Positions 46,171 through 57,995 are shown, counted from the stretch's first letter. The stretch: DNA of 64,000 bases from Acanthococcus lagerstroemiae (GCA_031841125.1 CM063113.1:25627312-25691311), one strand, 5' to 3'. A program made the numbers and translations. The notes: generated from the letters alone by a model not told the origin.

Positions 46171-46285
46171 AAATTATTTATCGGGGTCCACAGGCTTTCT
46201 CCTGAAAGGAATGGCTGTGCTGGGAACTACGTTTTTGGTGGAGTTATGCAGATAACAAAGCAATGCACTAAGCTGAAATTGCAAC

Positions 46286-46620
46286 CAGAGATGTCAGCGT
46301 TCCCCAAAAATATGAACGCGTTTTCACATCCATTCTCGTTCATGTGAGAAGAAGAACGCGTTCACTTCGTTCTCGTTTGTGGAGGTACTCCGTTTATGAA
46401 CGCGTTCCAGTCTGCGAACGGGAGTTGAAAGTTCACTACTTGACATCTCTGACTGTAGTCATTCCTCTCATCCTCTCTCCATTCTCTGCGTTTTCGTCCA
46501 CGAAATGAAACAAACGCGTTCTTGTTCATTCTCGTTCATGTGAGAAGAAGAACGCGTTCACTTCGTTCTCGTTCTGTATGTGAACGCGCTCCCATGTACA
46601 AACATGAGTTGACATCTCTG
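46286..46620. mobile_element. hAT-type MITE with CAGAGATGTC ends
   Basis: CAGAGATGTC at the left and GACATCTCTG at the right are perfect inverted 10-mers. Flanks are ATTGCAAC (46278-46285) and ATTGCAAT (46621-46628), a 7-of-8 match to the 8-bp duplication of hAT elements. The interior holds two copies (about 46331 and 46526) of a ~47-bp block containing CATGTGAGAAGAAGAACGCG, and repeated GAACGCGTTC palindromes. Non-coding. Confidence 0.85.
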
Positions 46621-46959
46621 ATTGCAATGCGGTTCATTTCGGTTCATGAGCGACTACGTGTCAAGTCACTGTAATCAGGGCCGGCAAGTTTTCATAATCC
46701 CATGGGTAGCGGAAAAAAAAAAACAGATTGATTTTACACAATAACCTTTTATTATCGTATCATTAAGCCGTATGCATAACAATCAACCTCGCAGATAGCG
46801 AGGTAGTAAGGTGGTGTTTGCTATGTTCTCTGTTGTTGTCTGCTTATAATATGAGAATTTTACTATGCATTCATTGATTAGCTGATAAGTTAAAGTCAAT
46901 AAAATGAGCTTTTGACTATAGCTTCATTTTTAAAAGAGTTGTTCAGGGATGTGGAAGCC

Positions 46960-47100
46960 GAACGATACAGCTTCCGCTTCTGACTTCTAGCCTCCAATTC
47001 TCATCTAGCTTCTCGCTTCTAGCTTCCAGCTTCAGTATATAAACTGCTAGCTTCCATTTTTTTTTTGGCTTCCCGCTTCTAGCTTCCAGCTTCTTTTACT
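46960..47100. repeat. AGCTTCTAGCTTCC minisatellite
   Basis: GCTTCCGCTTCTGACTTCTA, TAGCTTCTCGCTTCTAGCTT and GGCTTCCCGCTTCTAGCTTC are tandem variants of a roughly 7-bp GCTTCTA/GCTTCCA unit, broken by a T run at about 47059. Non-coding, about 250 bp upstream of the P450 pseudogene. Confidence 0.6.
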
Positions 47101-47349
47101 TATTCCCACCATTTCTCTTCCACTAACCTATTTTTTTCTCTCTGTCTCTTTTGATCTCTCTATATTTTAAAAACCAAAACCCCTCCTCTCCCCTCCTGAA
47201 AAAAAAAAACTCCAAGGAGCCTGATATCTAAATCCCGGCCTTCGTCCCTACCACCTCTTCCCGAAAAGACTCCGAGTTTTAAGACACCTGAAAGTGAGTG
47301 CCTAGTTCAGTTTTTAATATAGGTAACATGCTTTCATGAATTTCGACAG

Positions 47350-48260
47350 ATGGTTCTGTGATTCCTGTCGGAGAATGCATTATTGTGCCCATAATGGGAA
47401 TAGACCACAAAATCCGAGTACCTACCCGGACACATTGATTTGGAATCCCCACAACTTTAATCCAGAAAGAATTGCTAATCGTCATAATTTTTCTTTCATT
47501 CCTTTTGGTTTTGGCCCTCGCACTTGTTTGGGTAAGTACCATCCAGGCCCGAGACCCTTTCCCGTGGCGCTCAACTTGTAAGGGTAGCATTTCATCAATC
47601 ATCATGGTATTGTTGTGACTTGATGTGTCACACTAGGCCAAAATGGCCAATGGGATTATATCGCGAAGGTGTAATTGGTGCCTCGTTTCTTTTGCCAGGG
47701 GCAGCAAATGTTCCTCCATTGCCCGGGGCGACAAAATCTCTAGCGCTGGGCCTGGTACCATCACATGCAAGGGCAGACTCAAATTAATCAGGGAACGTCA
47801 GTTGGCCATTTTTTCATTTAACAGATATTTACCTCTTGATAAATATATGTACTTGCAAGAAGTTTTGATTAAAAAGTAGTTCACCGTTATTAGTGTTGTT
47901 TGAAAGCCTCTAGTTCATAAATTTCTTCAAATGAAAAACAGTTCCCCTTTAGTTACCCGGGTAACTGGCGGGTTACTACACAATTATTTACCCTCTAGTT
48001 ACCCATGGCGGAAAAGTTAAGTACCCATTTATTACCCTTGGTTACCCTCCGATTACCTTGGTTCCCCTTTAGTTACCCGGGTAACTTGTGGGAATTTGCG
48101 CATCGGGTACCCGGGTAATTATAAAGGAGAACCAAGGGTAACTGATGGGTTCCTGGGTCATCTGAGGGTAACAGAGGGTTGCAGACAGGTAACCTTTCCG
48201 CGGGTAACTAGAGGGTAATTGATTGCGCATTGGGTTTCTTCTTCAACTATACTTTTGCAA

Positions 48261-48299
<39 letters not shown>

Positions 48300-48519
48300 A
48301 ATTCCTCTGTGATAGATTCAAATTTTGTACAAACTTACGCATGAATTTAATTCAAATTTAGGTCACAAGTACACAATGATAGCGAAAAAATCTCTGCTTT
48401 CCACGATACTACGATCATTTAGAGTGTTGACAAACGAAACGGAAGTGGAACTGGGCGCAGACTTTTCAGTAAGGAAAGTCAACGGATTTAGAATCATACT
48501 GCATGAGAATAAATTTTAA
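47350..48519 (+). pseudogene. Cytochrome P450 fragment: last two exons only, with frameshift
   Basis: Exon 47350-47531 matches exon 11 of the neighbouring P450s: GSVIPVGECIIVPIMGIDHK in one frame, then after a 1-base loss in the AAAA run near 47409, STYPDTLIWNPHNFNPERIA and the haem loop PFGFGPRTCLG. Exon 48362-48519 matches exon 12 (YKxxMIAKKSLLSTILRSFR...GFRIILHENKF, stop 48517-48519). Both splice sites are good and the phases agree with the other copies. No exons 1-10 are recognisable upstream; the preceding 4 kb are transposons. The frameshift plus truncation make it a dead copy. Its intron contains a GGGTAACT-ladder block and a 34-base T run at 48263-48296. Confidence 0.85.
47935..48240. 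repeat. GGGTAACT-ladder repeat, block 3 (P450 pseudogene intron)
   Basis: Here two units are head to head. 47940-48090 is in the minus orientation (TTAGTTACCCGGGTAACT, TTACCCTCTAGTTACCC). 48090-48235 is in the plus orientation (GGGTAACTGATGGGTT, GGGTAACTAGAGGGTAATTG, GCGCATTGGG). Landmarks are those of the other two blocks. Confidence 0.7.
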
Positions 48520-49084
48520 TCGCATTAATTTATAAGTCATCTATTTTTGTGACTGATGCACGAACTGCACAGACTGCTGGCAGATGATTTAACTGAGTAC
48601 TGAGTGTTAGTATTTTGGTACAGAATGCATATCATATAATTCAATTATAATTAAAGGATAAAATAATGAAAAAATATAAACTTTCTATCGTTATAGGCAT
48701 TTATTTGATAACGTTTATAAAGAGAGAAACTACTGGACTTGGAATATTAGTAAAAATGAGTCAAGTTCTACTGAATTGATTTTCCTGATGGATGAAGTAG
48801 GTGCGAATTTCAGTCCAAAAAGCTATACCTATTGTATCGGCTCAAATTTCCACTTTAATTACCCCTCTAACATGTGGTCCACAGCTTTATGAATTGGACG
48901 AGGACATTTTCACATAACTTGTACGACCAGCCAGTTTTCCAGCCAATTCTCCCCTGGCTGGAAGTGACGAGATTTGAAAGCCACTCAGCAACACGAGAGT
49001 AGTCAGAAAGGGCAAATTTCGAAAAAGACGCTATATATAGTCCAATTGTCGCAATGCACACTAGCGCACCCAATAGACTGTTTA

Positions 49085-49290
49085 AAAAACACGTAAGTCA
49101 GACATACGAGCTTTTTACATTATCATTCTCTATTCTTCAATTTAGAATACACATAAGTCTAACATACAAGCTGAAAAATACGTAAGTTCAGTACATATTC
49201 AAATAAAAACCTCGTATGTCTGGAAATTTTAAGTTGAAAAACTAGTAAGTCCAGTAAATTTGAAGTGAAAACCTCGTAAGTCACTTTTAT
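49085..49290. repeat. Short dispersed-tandem repeat AAAACxCGTAAGTC
   Basis: AACACGTAAGTCAGACATAC, AATACACATAAGTCTAACAT, AATACGTAAGTTCAG, AACCTCGTATGTCTGG, AACTAGTAAGTCCAG and AACCTCGTAAGTCAC follow each other with 30-60 bp spacing. The unit resembles the 5' splice-site consensus GTAAGT, but no coding frame accompanies it. It lies between the converging P450 pseudogene and minus-strand P450. Confidence 0.55.
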
Positions 49291-49834
49291 TCCTCATAAT
49301 TAGCTAATGGCTGTAAACTAATGATGGAAAAGGTATTTATCACAAGTATAACTATTGCGGAAGTAACTTCTGGTATGTATCAGACTCTCTCAGCAGTGAA
49401 TGTGAATTTTTAATCATGTTTTTTGCTTCTCCTAAAAAATTTGTTGTTTTGGACTTACACGTTTTTTAAATCAGGCCATCGACATGATGAATCGATTCGT
49501 ATTTCAGTTGGCTGGAGTAGTGATTCCACTTCAGTGCCAGTTTTTACAAATCAGTGTTGCCAGTTGAGAGAGAAAATGGATAAAGGATGTATGACAACAC
49601 TAGAAAAAGGGAAACAGGAATCTAGAACAGAATCCTCATTTTGGGAATTCATGATTCCGACAATTCCGATTAGATTGCCAATTTGGAGAAGGAATTAGGG
49701 TGCCGAAATGACTGTTCTGAGATGAAGGTTGATTTTCGCCTGCTTTGGATCCATTCTCTACTTCCGAAGAGAGTAGGTATGAGAGAGCCTCCTTCGGTCT
49801 CTTTACTCACTTCCGTGTTAATATACAACTTAAT

Positions 49835-51593
49835 TTAAAATAACGAGTCTTCATTTCGGTATTCCAGTTTCATGGGATATCCGTCAGCACTTCGCAGCAC
49901 GAAATCAAAATCGAACTCTATATCTTTTTCTTTCACATCTGTGGTCAACTTATAATTTCTCAAAATGGTTGATAAAGTCGCCTTTATGGACAGCATGGCA
50001 TATTTGTAACCTGAAATTATCGTATTATGTGTGCTATATCAAGATACAAGGACTACTTATTTCTATCATCGTTATTGTTATAAAAAGACTTTAATAATGA
50101 GAACAATTATTATAACACTTTGTTTGATAGTTTTATAGACAACTACTCTTATATCTACGTTATACGAGCTTTTCCTCCATCGACCTAGCACTGTTTTCCT
50201 TGCACTTACCTATACCTACCTATATGTTTGCAATTTCCTCGGCCATATCGGACGTCAAATACATACAACTGGAAAATCTGATTGTATAGGTATACTGTAC
50301 CTAGACACATTCTAACTCCTGATCCAAACGGTATGAAACTACATGGATGTCGACTGGCTATCCTTTCAGCACTGAAATTCTCAGGATTCCATATTTCTGG
50401 ATTCGGATATATGTCCTTGTTGTGGTGCACCACGTATATGGCCAGGACTATTTTAGCTCCGGCTGGAATAACGTACCCGTCTAAACGTACGTACGCCCGA
50501 ATCAGTGAACATCTTAAATCCTATCGACTCATTATTCTAGACCTCAACCATGAAACCTGCAGATTAACTCAAACCAGATTCAAAATAAATATTAAGTAAG
50601 TGCTTTCGTACGTACTACTGATGGCAACGTCTTCCTCAGAACGTCGAAGAACTATAGGCACTATCGATGACCACCTCAAGCTCTCCTTGATACACTGCTC
50701 CAGGAAAGTCATTTTAGACAAGTCTTCCGCTGTTGGCATCCTATTACTATTTCCGAAAATTTTATGCTGTTCGTCGAACACTTTTTCCTGCAACAGTAAT
50801 GGTATAGCTCTAGCGAACTGGAAGAAGAATGTATAGGTATTATTTATGTACGTCCAAATCATAATGGACCAAGCGCCCCAAGTGCTCAAAAACTTGGTTT
50901 TTGAGATAGAACCATTCAAATTAAATTAGGTCAACAACATAATTTTAGCACTTTTAACATTTCTAATGAATGCTAGTTTTCTTTAATCTCCCGTTGGTCG
51001 AATTTTCCTAACGTATTTCATCTGGAACCAGACGAATTTCAGTGGAGCCAGGATATGTAGGTAGAATAAAAGATACAATTATGAACCTAGGTACAAATAT
51101 GGACCACCACCCTATAGGAACTACTGCTACCCCTCCTTGCGAACTAATTCCGAAACATGTTAGTAGACACTAAAACAACATTATTCTATCCAGTTTTCGG
51201 TTTTCCGGCTCAATTCTTTGGAGCGTTTATTTTTCACTATGTTACTGGTACTTTAAATATCTTTACCTAGGTTCATTCAAGTATCTCGGTTTTCTACTTC
51301 ACAAAAATTGTGGTAGTATGGAAAAGTACGGTATTGGAAAAAAATTAATCAATAAAACTAGACTATGATGTATGCCTTAACTTTTGACACATTGCTCATC
51401 GGATCATTTTGAGCGGAATTATTAAGAAAAAGTTACAGTGGTCGTGACTGTACTCCATCATAAGTTGCCTACAAATCTAATTGCAAGGGAATAAACTGTT
51501 CTAACGTTTTCTAAAATGTTTTCTTGACAATCATTCACATTCAATGGCTCGTTTTTTTTTTGTTTTTTTTTAAATTCGATAAAAATTCAATCC

Positions 51594-51628
<35 letters not shown>

Positions 51629-54600
51629 GGAACTTTGAAAGTTTTTCTCTCGAAATTGAGTTAGCTCGACCATTTCAAATATTTGAAGTAATTTTCTGCT
51701 ATTGATTTGAGCTCGGACTCATTTTTAAGGGTACATCCTCTGATTACACGCTCTGGTCTCAATTCGTATCGACCCCTTGGTCCCTTATGGTTTAGACTTA
51801 CATGTTTGTGTCTTCTCAAAAATGATTTTCTCTGACTCACCTGGATATCAGGTTTTATGGCCAACATTAGCAAAGTGAAGCTGGTTATTATGGCGCTGGT
51901 TTCACTGGCCTGTAAAATTGAAAAAAATGATTTGCAATCATGGCCGATTTCAAAAGCGACCTGTGTCCGTAGAAAATTCTAAATTGAGTTCGGCTGACCG
52001 CAAAGATGATGGTCAAGACTTCGTCTGTCAACTCATCGTCGTTGAAGGAGTCGCTGTTGGGGTGAACATCTATTAAGATGTCTATCAAGTTCTTCAATGA
52101 TTTTTCTGTAATCATTAAACACAGAGTTAATTGAAGACGCATTTTTTGTAATCAAACAAAAAGCTTCAATAATTATAATTATATACCTTTGGAAATTTTG
52201 TTCCGTTCAGTGCTCCGATTCGATAAATATTCTCTTCTGGTCTTCAGTATCTGTTTGCAAATTATAATGTATAGTAAAGTTGAGCAACGATCTTATGACA
52301 GGTCTCTAAATAAAAAACTTCTGTAGTAGGCTTACCTTTCGAGGTAAATTTTGAGCTTCTTTAAATACATTTGAACATCCTGTGAGGTAGGTATAAGTCT
52401 TGAAGATGATGGAAGGCTGTAGCCAAGGCTGGTAAAATCGTTTACCGGCTAATACCGATGCTCTGTGCATTCCGCATCAAATTTATTAGAATTAGAATAG
52501 CGCAACATTAACGAATATTCGGATATGGGCTTGTGAGCTTACCTGAAATAAGCGCTTTTTGACCCCAAGATCTCCGCACTCGTGTTCTCGTTTTCGGGGT
52601 AACCCATTGATGTTTCTAAATAAGAAAATATTGATAGAAAGAATGTAACAGACCACTCCAGTATAACGGTGACAGTCACTTATTTCATTTGGAAGGGCAA
52701 ACTCTTTTTTTTTTTTTTTTTTTTGGGGGGGGGGGGCTTTTTCAGAAAGTAAAATTTTTGAGTAAAGAACGCTTTATTCTTCATAAGAACGATAGAAAAT
52801 TTCCTTCATGGCCCTTCTGCTGGAGGAGGAGGATAGAGCTCAAATCCGTTTCAAACCTCCCAATATCACTTCTATTGCTCTAATACGTAAGCGGTATTAT
52901 AGGAATTATCTTCTTATTTCAATATAGGCCACGATGCAGGAGTGTTAACCTTTCCCCATAAAATATAGAATGTAAGATAAAGAAAGATTTATAAAATCAC
53001 AGGGACGAATTTTAGGACAACTCTTCCGCGGGCATAAATAAAAGGGCTAGGAGATGCTTAGCCCTTATTTCTAATATACGGAAAACCCCGCAGAAAATTT
53101 GGAAATTAAATACGGATGGCGAAGGGGGTAGATGGTATAGCTGAATATGCCAAACCGGTTTAATATTTGAAGGATGACAAAAGAATCAAAATGAATATTG
53201 AAAAAACTTTGAGGTGTCTACAGTGAGATGCGGGTTGCAGCTCTAAGGTTGGTTACACTGCTGCTGAAGCCTATTGCCTAGCCGACCTGCTACTGGGTCA
53301 GTACCCTCAATCGACACTTGCGTTACAAAGTTCGGTGGATGAAGTACAACGCTTAGGATGTTCTCACGACGCCTAATGATCTAACAATACTAACATATGT
53401 ACGATACGTAACTAGTAACTTTTAACAGTACACAAAGTCTATTTAAAGCCGGTGCTTTTGTTTCAGTGGTTTCTCCGCGGAGTTCAAGATGTTCATAAAG
53501 AGGTCGGAACTCATTCCCCTGCTCCCTCCCTTGAGTGTCTTCAGGTTATGGGCTCAGACAATTCCGAGTCGCAAGTAAGTAATTTACTCTGTGCTCAGGG
53601 GCCTCTTCAGCCCCCCATTAAACACGCGCGTATGTGAATAATTGGAACCTAATTTACTCCGCCGTGGATTTACTGCGAATTCTACTAGTCGTTACACGCA
53701 TGAAGCGTACAGGTGAAGTAAAAATCAGAATAAAAGTATGAATCATGCTACTACAAAACGGCATTGATGAAATTATTCAAATAGTCGTATACCTGGGTAG
53801 GATCATTCCATATGAATTTATTATTACAGAAGTTTTTCCTTGGGGGGGGGCAAAAATTGTGAACCAACTGACTCAACTCAAAAATTACCAAGTATCAAAC
53901 GGATAAAAAAAAACTTCTGACTTGACTCAACTCAAAATCTCAAAATTTCCAAATATTATAGCAAAAAAAAAAACCTTTGACTTAGGATTTTTCCAACTTT
54001 GCAACTCATAATTCCCAAGTATCAAAGCAAAAAGCTATAAAAAAAAAAACTTGTGACTTGTTGGATTTTTCCAACTCCACCTGATTGAAATTGTAAATTT
54101 TCCAAACTGCGGAGTAGTGAAAAATTCTTACAAGGAGGGGACCTCCCCTATCAGTACATCCCTGAATAGACATAGCTAACAAAACAGTTTTCTACCATCT
54201 TCATAACGGGTTAACCACATAATGTTTTCATATTGCGATGTGTAAAATTCAAACCATCTCTCTTTTGCTCAGTTTTTAAAAATGGCAATTCTGATTTACG
54301 CTTCCAAACATTAATAATTTCTAATTGTTCATTAGGAGTAAGTAGCAAAAAGGGTTTTTCAATAAGATCTCAAATACGCATTTTGTGGGAAAACAAACAC
54401 TGAGCATTCAAACATAATGCGTTGATTAGTACATATAAAAGAACACACACGTTTCACTATCAGCTTTGAAGTTCGTGTGTATGACGTTTGTGTGTAGCTA
54501 AGCCGAGCCGAAAACGCTTTAAAAAGCGCTTCCAGAACACAACCAAACGCACAGGTTTTGTTACGTTGAACATTATAGTGTGTTTTTGAGTGGGTAATTA

Positions 54601-57600
54601 AAACAGAGGCGGAGCGTAAGTCGTGCAATGTTAGTGCAGTATGGAAAAGAAGCGTTAGATCCGACGCATACCTTGCTGGCCTATACAAATATACATGTAG
54701 GTACTACAAGGATATTGCCGAATGCCGAACAGTATACATCTCCCGTGAATTTATAATATACTTAAGAGTGTTGTGATCTCTGGACCACCTGGCCCGGCAG
54801 TCCCGCAGGGGAGGCCGATCAAACTGGGTGTAGCGGTATGCGCGATGGTTTTGGAGGGACTGGAACGCTGCGTTGGGGGCCGACCTGCTGGCCTTGCCGC
54901 GGAACGACATAGTTCTGAGAGGGGCGTTGGCGTAGAGTTCCAAAACACAAGGACAAATTTACGCGGGGTTTAGATTGAATTAGTTTTAATACTTTTGTAC
55001 ATAAAGGCTAATGCGCAGTAGCCACATACGATAATATTTACACATGTACACAGGTCAAAGAGGAAAAAATATGAGAGGTTAATAGGTATGAAACAAATAC
55101 ACGTGAGTCGCGAAAAACTGTAGCGGTGTTATGCAACAAAACAAGTTATTCACAAGCGCACACGTCATGGGATTCACAAGCGCGAATGACACGGGATGGT
55201 TAGCTGTTGGACAGTTTCTTTGTTCTAAGCCGGGAGAATTTTGAAACAAACACACAGGGGTCATTGTAACAAGTGTAAGAGTCCTGAGCGTCAGTGCAGT
55301 CGCTGTTTAGCCCAGTGTTTCATTATCTTTTATTTGTTACAAGTTCACGTTGACATTGTATAAGAAAACTTATTTTCTCGGGAATCTTCAGGGTAAGCGG
55401 TGCTTACCTTGCTTGCCTGGAATGCACGCCACTGATATTTTGTTTGTTTTTGGATTAAGTGGAAGCATCGCATGCAATGTTTCCTTGACAATTTTGCCTA
55501 TGGCTTGAGAAGATATTGCAACTTGAAACTTCAATCTTTCAAACTATAACGCAGTACCAAAATGTAGTAGAGTAGTTGATAAACGCTGAGATGCTGATAT
55601 AGTTTCCATCATCACAGTGTTCTGTTTACATATTACTGGACCGACCAAATTCAGCAATGACCATGAGACAGTTTGCAAAATCTTTTGGTTCTGATGACCT
55701 GCTGTCATCCCAGAGATTAGCATATGAGTATACATCTTCCTCCTGGTTAACCATTCTCTTATCCATCTTCAGTCAGCCTGACATCCTTTCCGCTTTTTCT
55801 TCTTCTGCAGTGCGTCATATACCTACGTAAGGATGGAGCGGCGATTGCAATATTGTAATCGTTATCAATTTCATATTATTCTCAAAAGGAAAATGCAGAG
55901 CATAAACTTCAATCGTTTCTTCTCAGTGCTGATAACATCCAACTAGTGACAACATCTCTTGCCTTATTTTTGGATGGTGTAGGGTAAAATTTTTGATCAT
56001 GTGTAGGAAACACTCACTTTTCTGGTTTTTGTGGTAATTATTTTGACACTCGCTGCTAATCAAATTTTTGATCGTGTAGGGGGCACTTTATTTTCAAACT
56101 CTGAAGATTTACCATCCCTTCTATTTTGAGAGCATAGTCTATAATTTTGCATGGAGTTGTTTGTTCTGCTCGCTAAGTACTATCATCTCTTACCGGCCCT
56201 ACTAAGCTGAAACACCGGGTACAAATTCCAAGAGGAAGCGAAAAAATCTTTAGCCCCAATGCTTAGATGAAAACAATCAGTGATTATGAACCCTTTCCTA
56301 CATATAAGGCGAGATATGGTGAGGAGAGGTAGAATAGGAAATAGGTACAAGGCCAATTCATATTAACCCCCTTCACATATGAGAGAAAACTTCACGGTTC
56401 TTAGTAATATGGTAAGGAGGTGTAAAGCATCATGCCTTCCAAACATACAAGTTCTTGGTCACATTCGAATTATTCCAAAAATATTTTCCATACCGCAAAT
56501 GCTACTGAATGACGCACTTATAACGTACGACCAGGCGTCAAAGTGTTTGCCAGTGTCGCACTCTTTTTTTAGCTTGTTTATCAGCTGGATGTTCTGCTTA
56601 TTGAAAATGTGTAAATAACTATTCACTAAAGTTGCTATACTGAAGGCGGGATCCACGATACGACGTCTGCGTTTCCATTTTGCATCTGCGAAGAATTGCA
56701 AACATAATGATTGTTGTTAACAAGTATTGAGGAAGAGACTTGAAATAATGAATGATGAATTTAATGAGGCGACAGCCGGCATTTGTGAGCTACTACAGCC
56801 AAAGCTGCTGGTGAAATATCACGGTAGTCCATTGGCTGGTGTTAGCTTTGTTTGCAGCGGCGGTATAAGATAGCAAAAAGTGATGAAGAATGGTTTTGTG
56901 TACAATTATTCAAATATTCTTCTTCGTTTGGATATCACTGAGTAGAGCCAGGGTTCAGTTCTGTACCTATGTCTATAAATAAAACTCTAATATTTAACCA
57001 GAGAAATGTTGAATAACTCACTGCTGCACGTTATTAGTCCATCGCCGAGAAGATCTGCGAGGAACCGATAGGTGGTATCTTTCTCCAAATATTGAGAGGA
57101 TACAATCTGTAAAAAGTTGAAATAATTGAATGTCATTATAAACGAGAAATGGCATCGCAGAGCACGTACGTCAAAATTGCAGTTCTTATAATTTAAGAAG
57201 AAAAGTGCTCTGCCACGCGATTGCATTCAACAATAGCACCCGTTTTATAATTGATATAAAATCGATTCTCTACTTGGCGATATGGTAAATCCGTACCTTC
57301 AGAAAGCTGGAATTCGATCGTCAAAATATACCACCGTTCCACAAATACAACAATGAAAACGAGTGCGAATATAAGCTGATACAGATCTAGACTATGCTCA
57401 ATTATTAACGCAGACTACCTAACACTTCCCTAACAATTACCATTCCTCTGACTTCAGCGTCGCGCCTATAGCGGATTGTTTTCAAACTGACTGCGAGTCA
57501 AGTCTGTGATCTGTGGTTGGTTTCCTGTTTTCTACATTGTATCGTTGTCAGAATTCTGGCGTTCTACGATTTGCCGCATTTCTGAACATGGATTTCCTAA

Positions 57601-57752
57601 TACAGACAAAGTGCCAAATAACTTCTTATTACGATTAACCATTACCTGAATGTCTTCTGGGCGACCTATGATCACGTAAGGTAAATTGAAGAGCCAAATT
57701 CTAAAAGGAGAGTCGTATGTCCGTGTAAATTGTATAGCAGCCTTGATAACCT
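49835..57752 (-). CDS. Cytochrome P450, CYP4 clan, minus-strand copy; exons 2-12, exon 1 not found
   Basis: Exons in transcript order (minus): 57752-57646, 57106-57022, 56685-56494, 52615-52543, 52462-52336, 52250-52187, 52105-51999, 51909-51841, 50787-50616, 50480-50301, 50010-49835. They join without interruption into 449 codons plus stop. Motifs: PYVIIGRPEDIQ (exon 2), helix C AKWKRRRR, ETSMG, I-helix AASETS with Thr retained, K-helix KESLR, WNPENF, haem loop PFGSGVRMCLG, C-terminus EYRNEDSLF. Exon lengths equal the plus-strand copies except exon 7 (64 against 70) and exon 8 (107 against 104). Exon 2 starts in phase 1 and needs an anchor exon further right; none was recognised up to 64000, so it may lie beyond the window or be diverged. 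Probably a working monooxygenase; substrate unknown. Confidence 0.9.
51597..51628. repeat. (TTA)n microsatellite
   Basis: Uninterrupted TTA triplets of about 32 bp in the intron between exons 9 and 10 of the minus-strand P450. Confidence 0.9.
53855..54090. repeat. Degenerate tandem repeat with A runs (minus P450 intron)
   Basis: Units of roughly 60-80 bp contain AAGTATCAAA(C/G), an A8-A11 run, CTT(C/T/G)TGACTTG and CAACTC. At least three diverged copies are visible. They are non-coding and lie in the long intron (52616-56493) of the minus-strand P450. Confidence 0.5.
54730..54965. other. GC-rich island in P450 intron, origin unknown
   Basis: Base composition is clearly richer in G and C than its surroundings, and long frames are open on both strands (+ 54773-54973, - 54751-54948 and 54704-54943). 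None gives a recognisable protein. This may be a fragment of a GC-rich retroelement; too little to assign. Confidence 0.35.
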
Positions 57753-57779
57753 CTGAAAGAAATTCATCAGACTGACTTT

Positions 57780-57995
57780 AAGAAACATCCCGATCGGCAA
57801 GTACCGACACTATTTCGACAGTGTCGAATTCTGCTCATTTCGACCGTCGAATTGTCGAACACTGACCAATCAGAAAGCAGCTTGACTGCACCGCCGGTTG
57901 CATTTCTTCGAATTCCGCAAAATTACTGCATTTTTGTCGATTTGTCGGCAATTGCCGGCTGTCGAAGTGTCGATCGACAGTTATTTTGCCCATAG
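57780..57995. repeat. GTCGAA/TTCGAC motif cluster upstream of the minus-strand P450
   Basis: Many TTCGAC, GTCGAA and TGTCG motifs occur in both orientations: ACACTATTTCGACAGTGTCG near 57809 and GTCGAAGTGTCGATCGACAG near 57961. They surround a CTGACCAATCAGAA segment that also resembles 43267-43280. It looks like a small inverted-repeat element. Because it lies just 5' of exon 2 of the minus-strand gene it could also fall in its intron 1. Confidence 0.45.

Larger units (their letters stand above)
43184..46185. mobile_element. 3-kb element with CCCGATAAA ends and opposed TTGCCCT arrays
   Basis: The left end CCCGATAAAGAATTTGG and the inverted right end CCCGATAAATAATTTG are imperfect terminal repeats. 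Each is followed inward by GGTTGCCCTG and an array of TTGCCC motifs, the right one inverted (GGGCAAC). The interior (about 43700-45970) has no recognisable transposase. It holds open frames at 44050-44337, 44556-44975 (+) and 45396-45686 (-) that resemble nothing I know. No clear target duplication was found. Probably a non-autonomous DNA element of an unassigned type, itself carrying another insertion at 45305-45536. Confidence 0.6.

Noticed and set aside
54704..54973. Open frames on both strands of the GC-rich island
   Set aside because: Mutual shadows in GC-rich DNA; none shows a recognisable domain or splice context.
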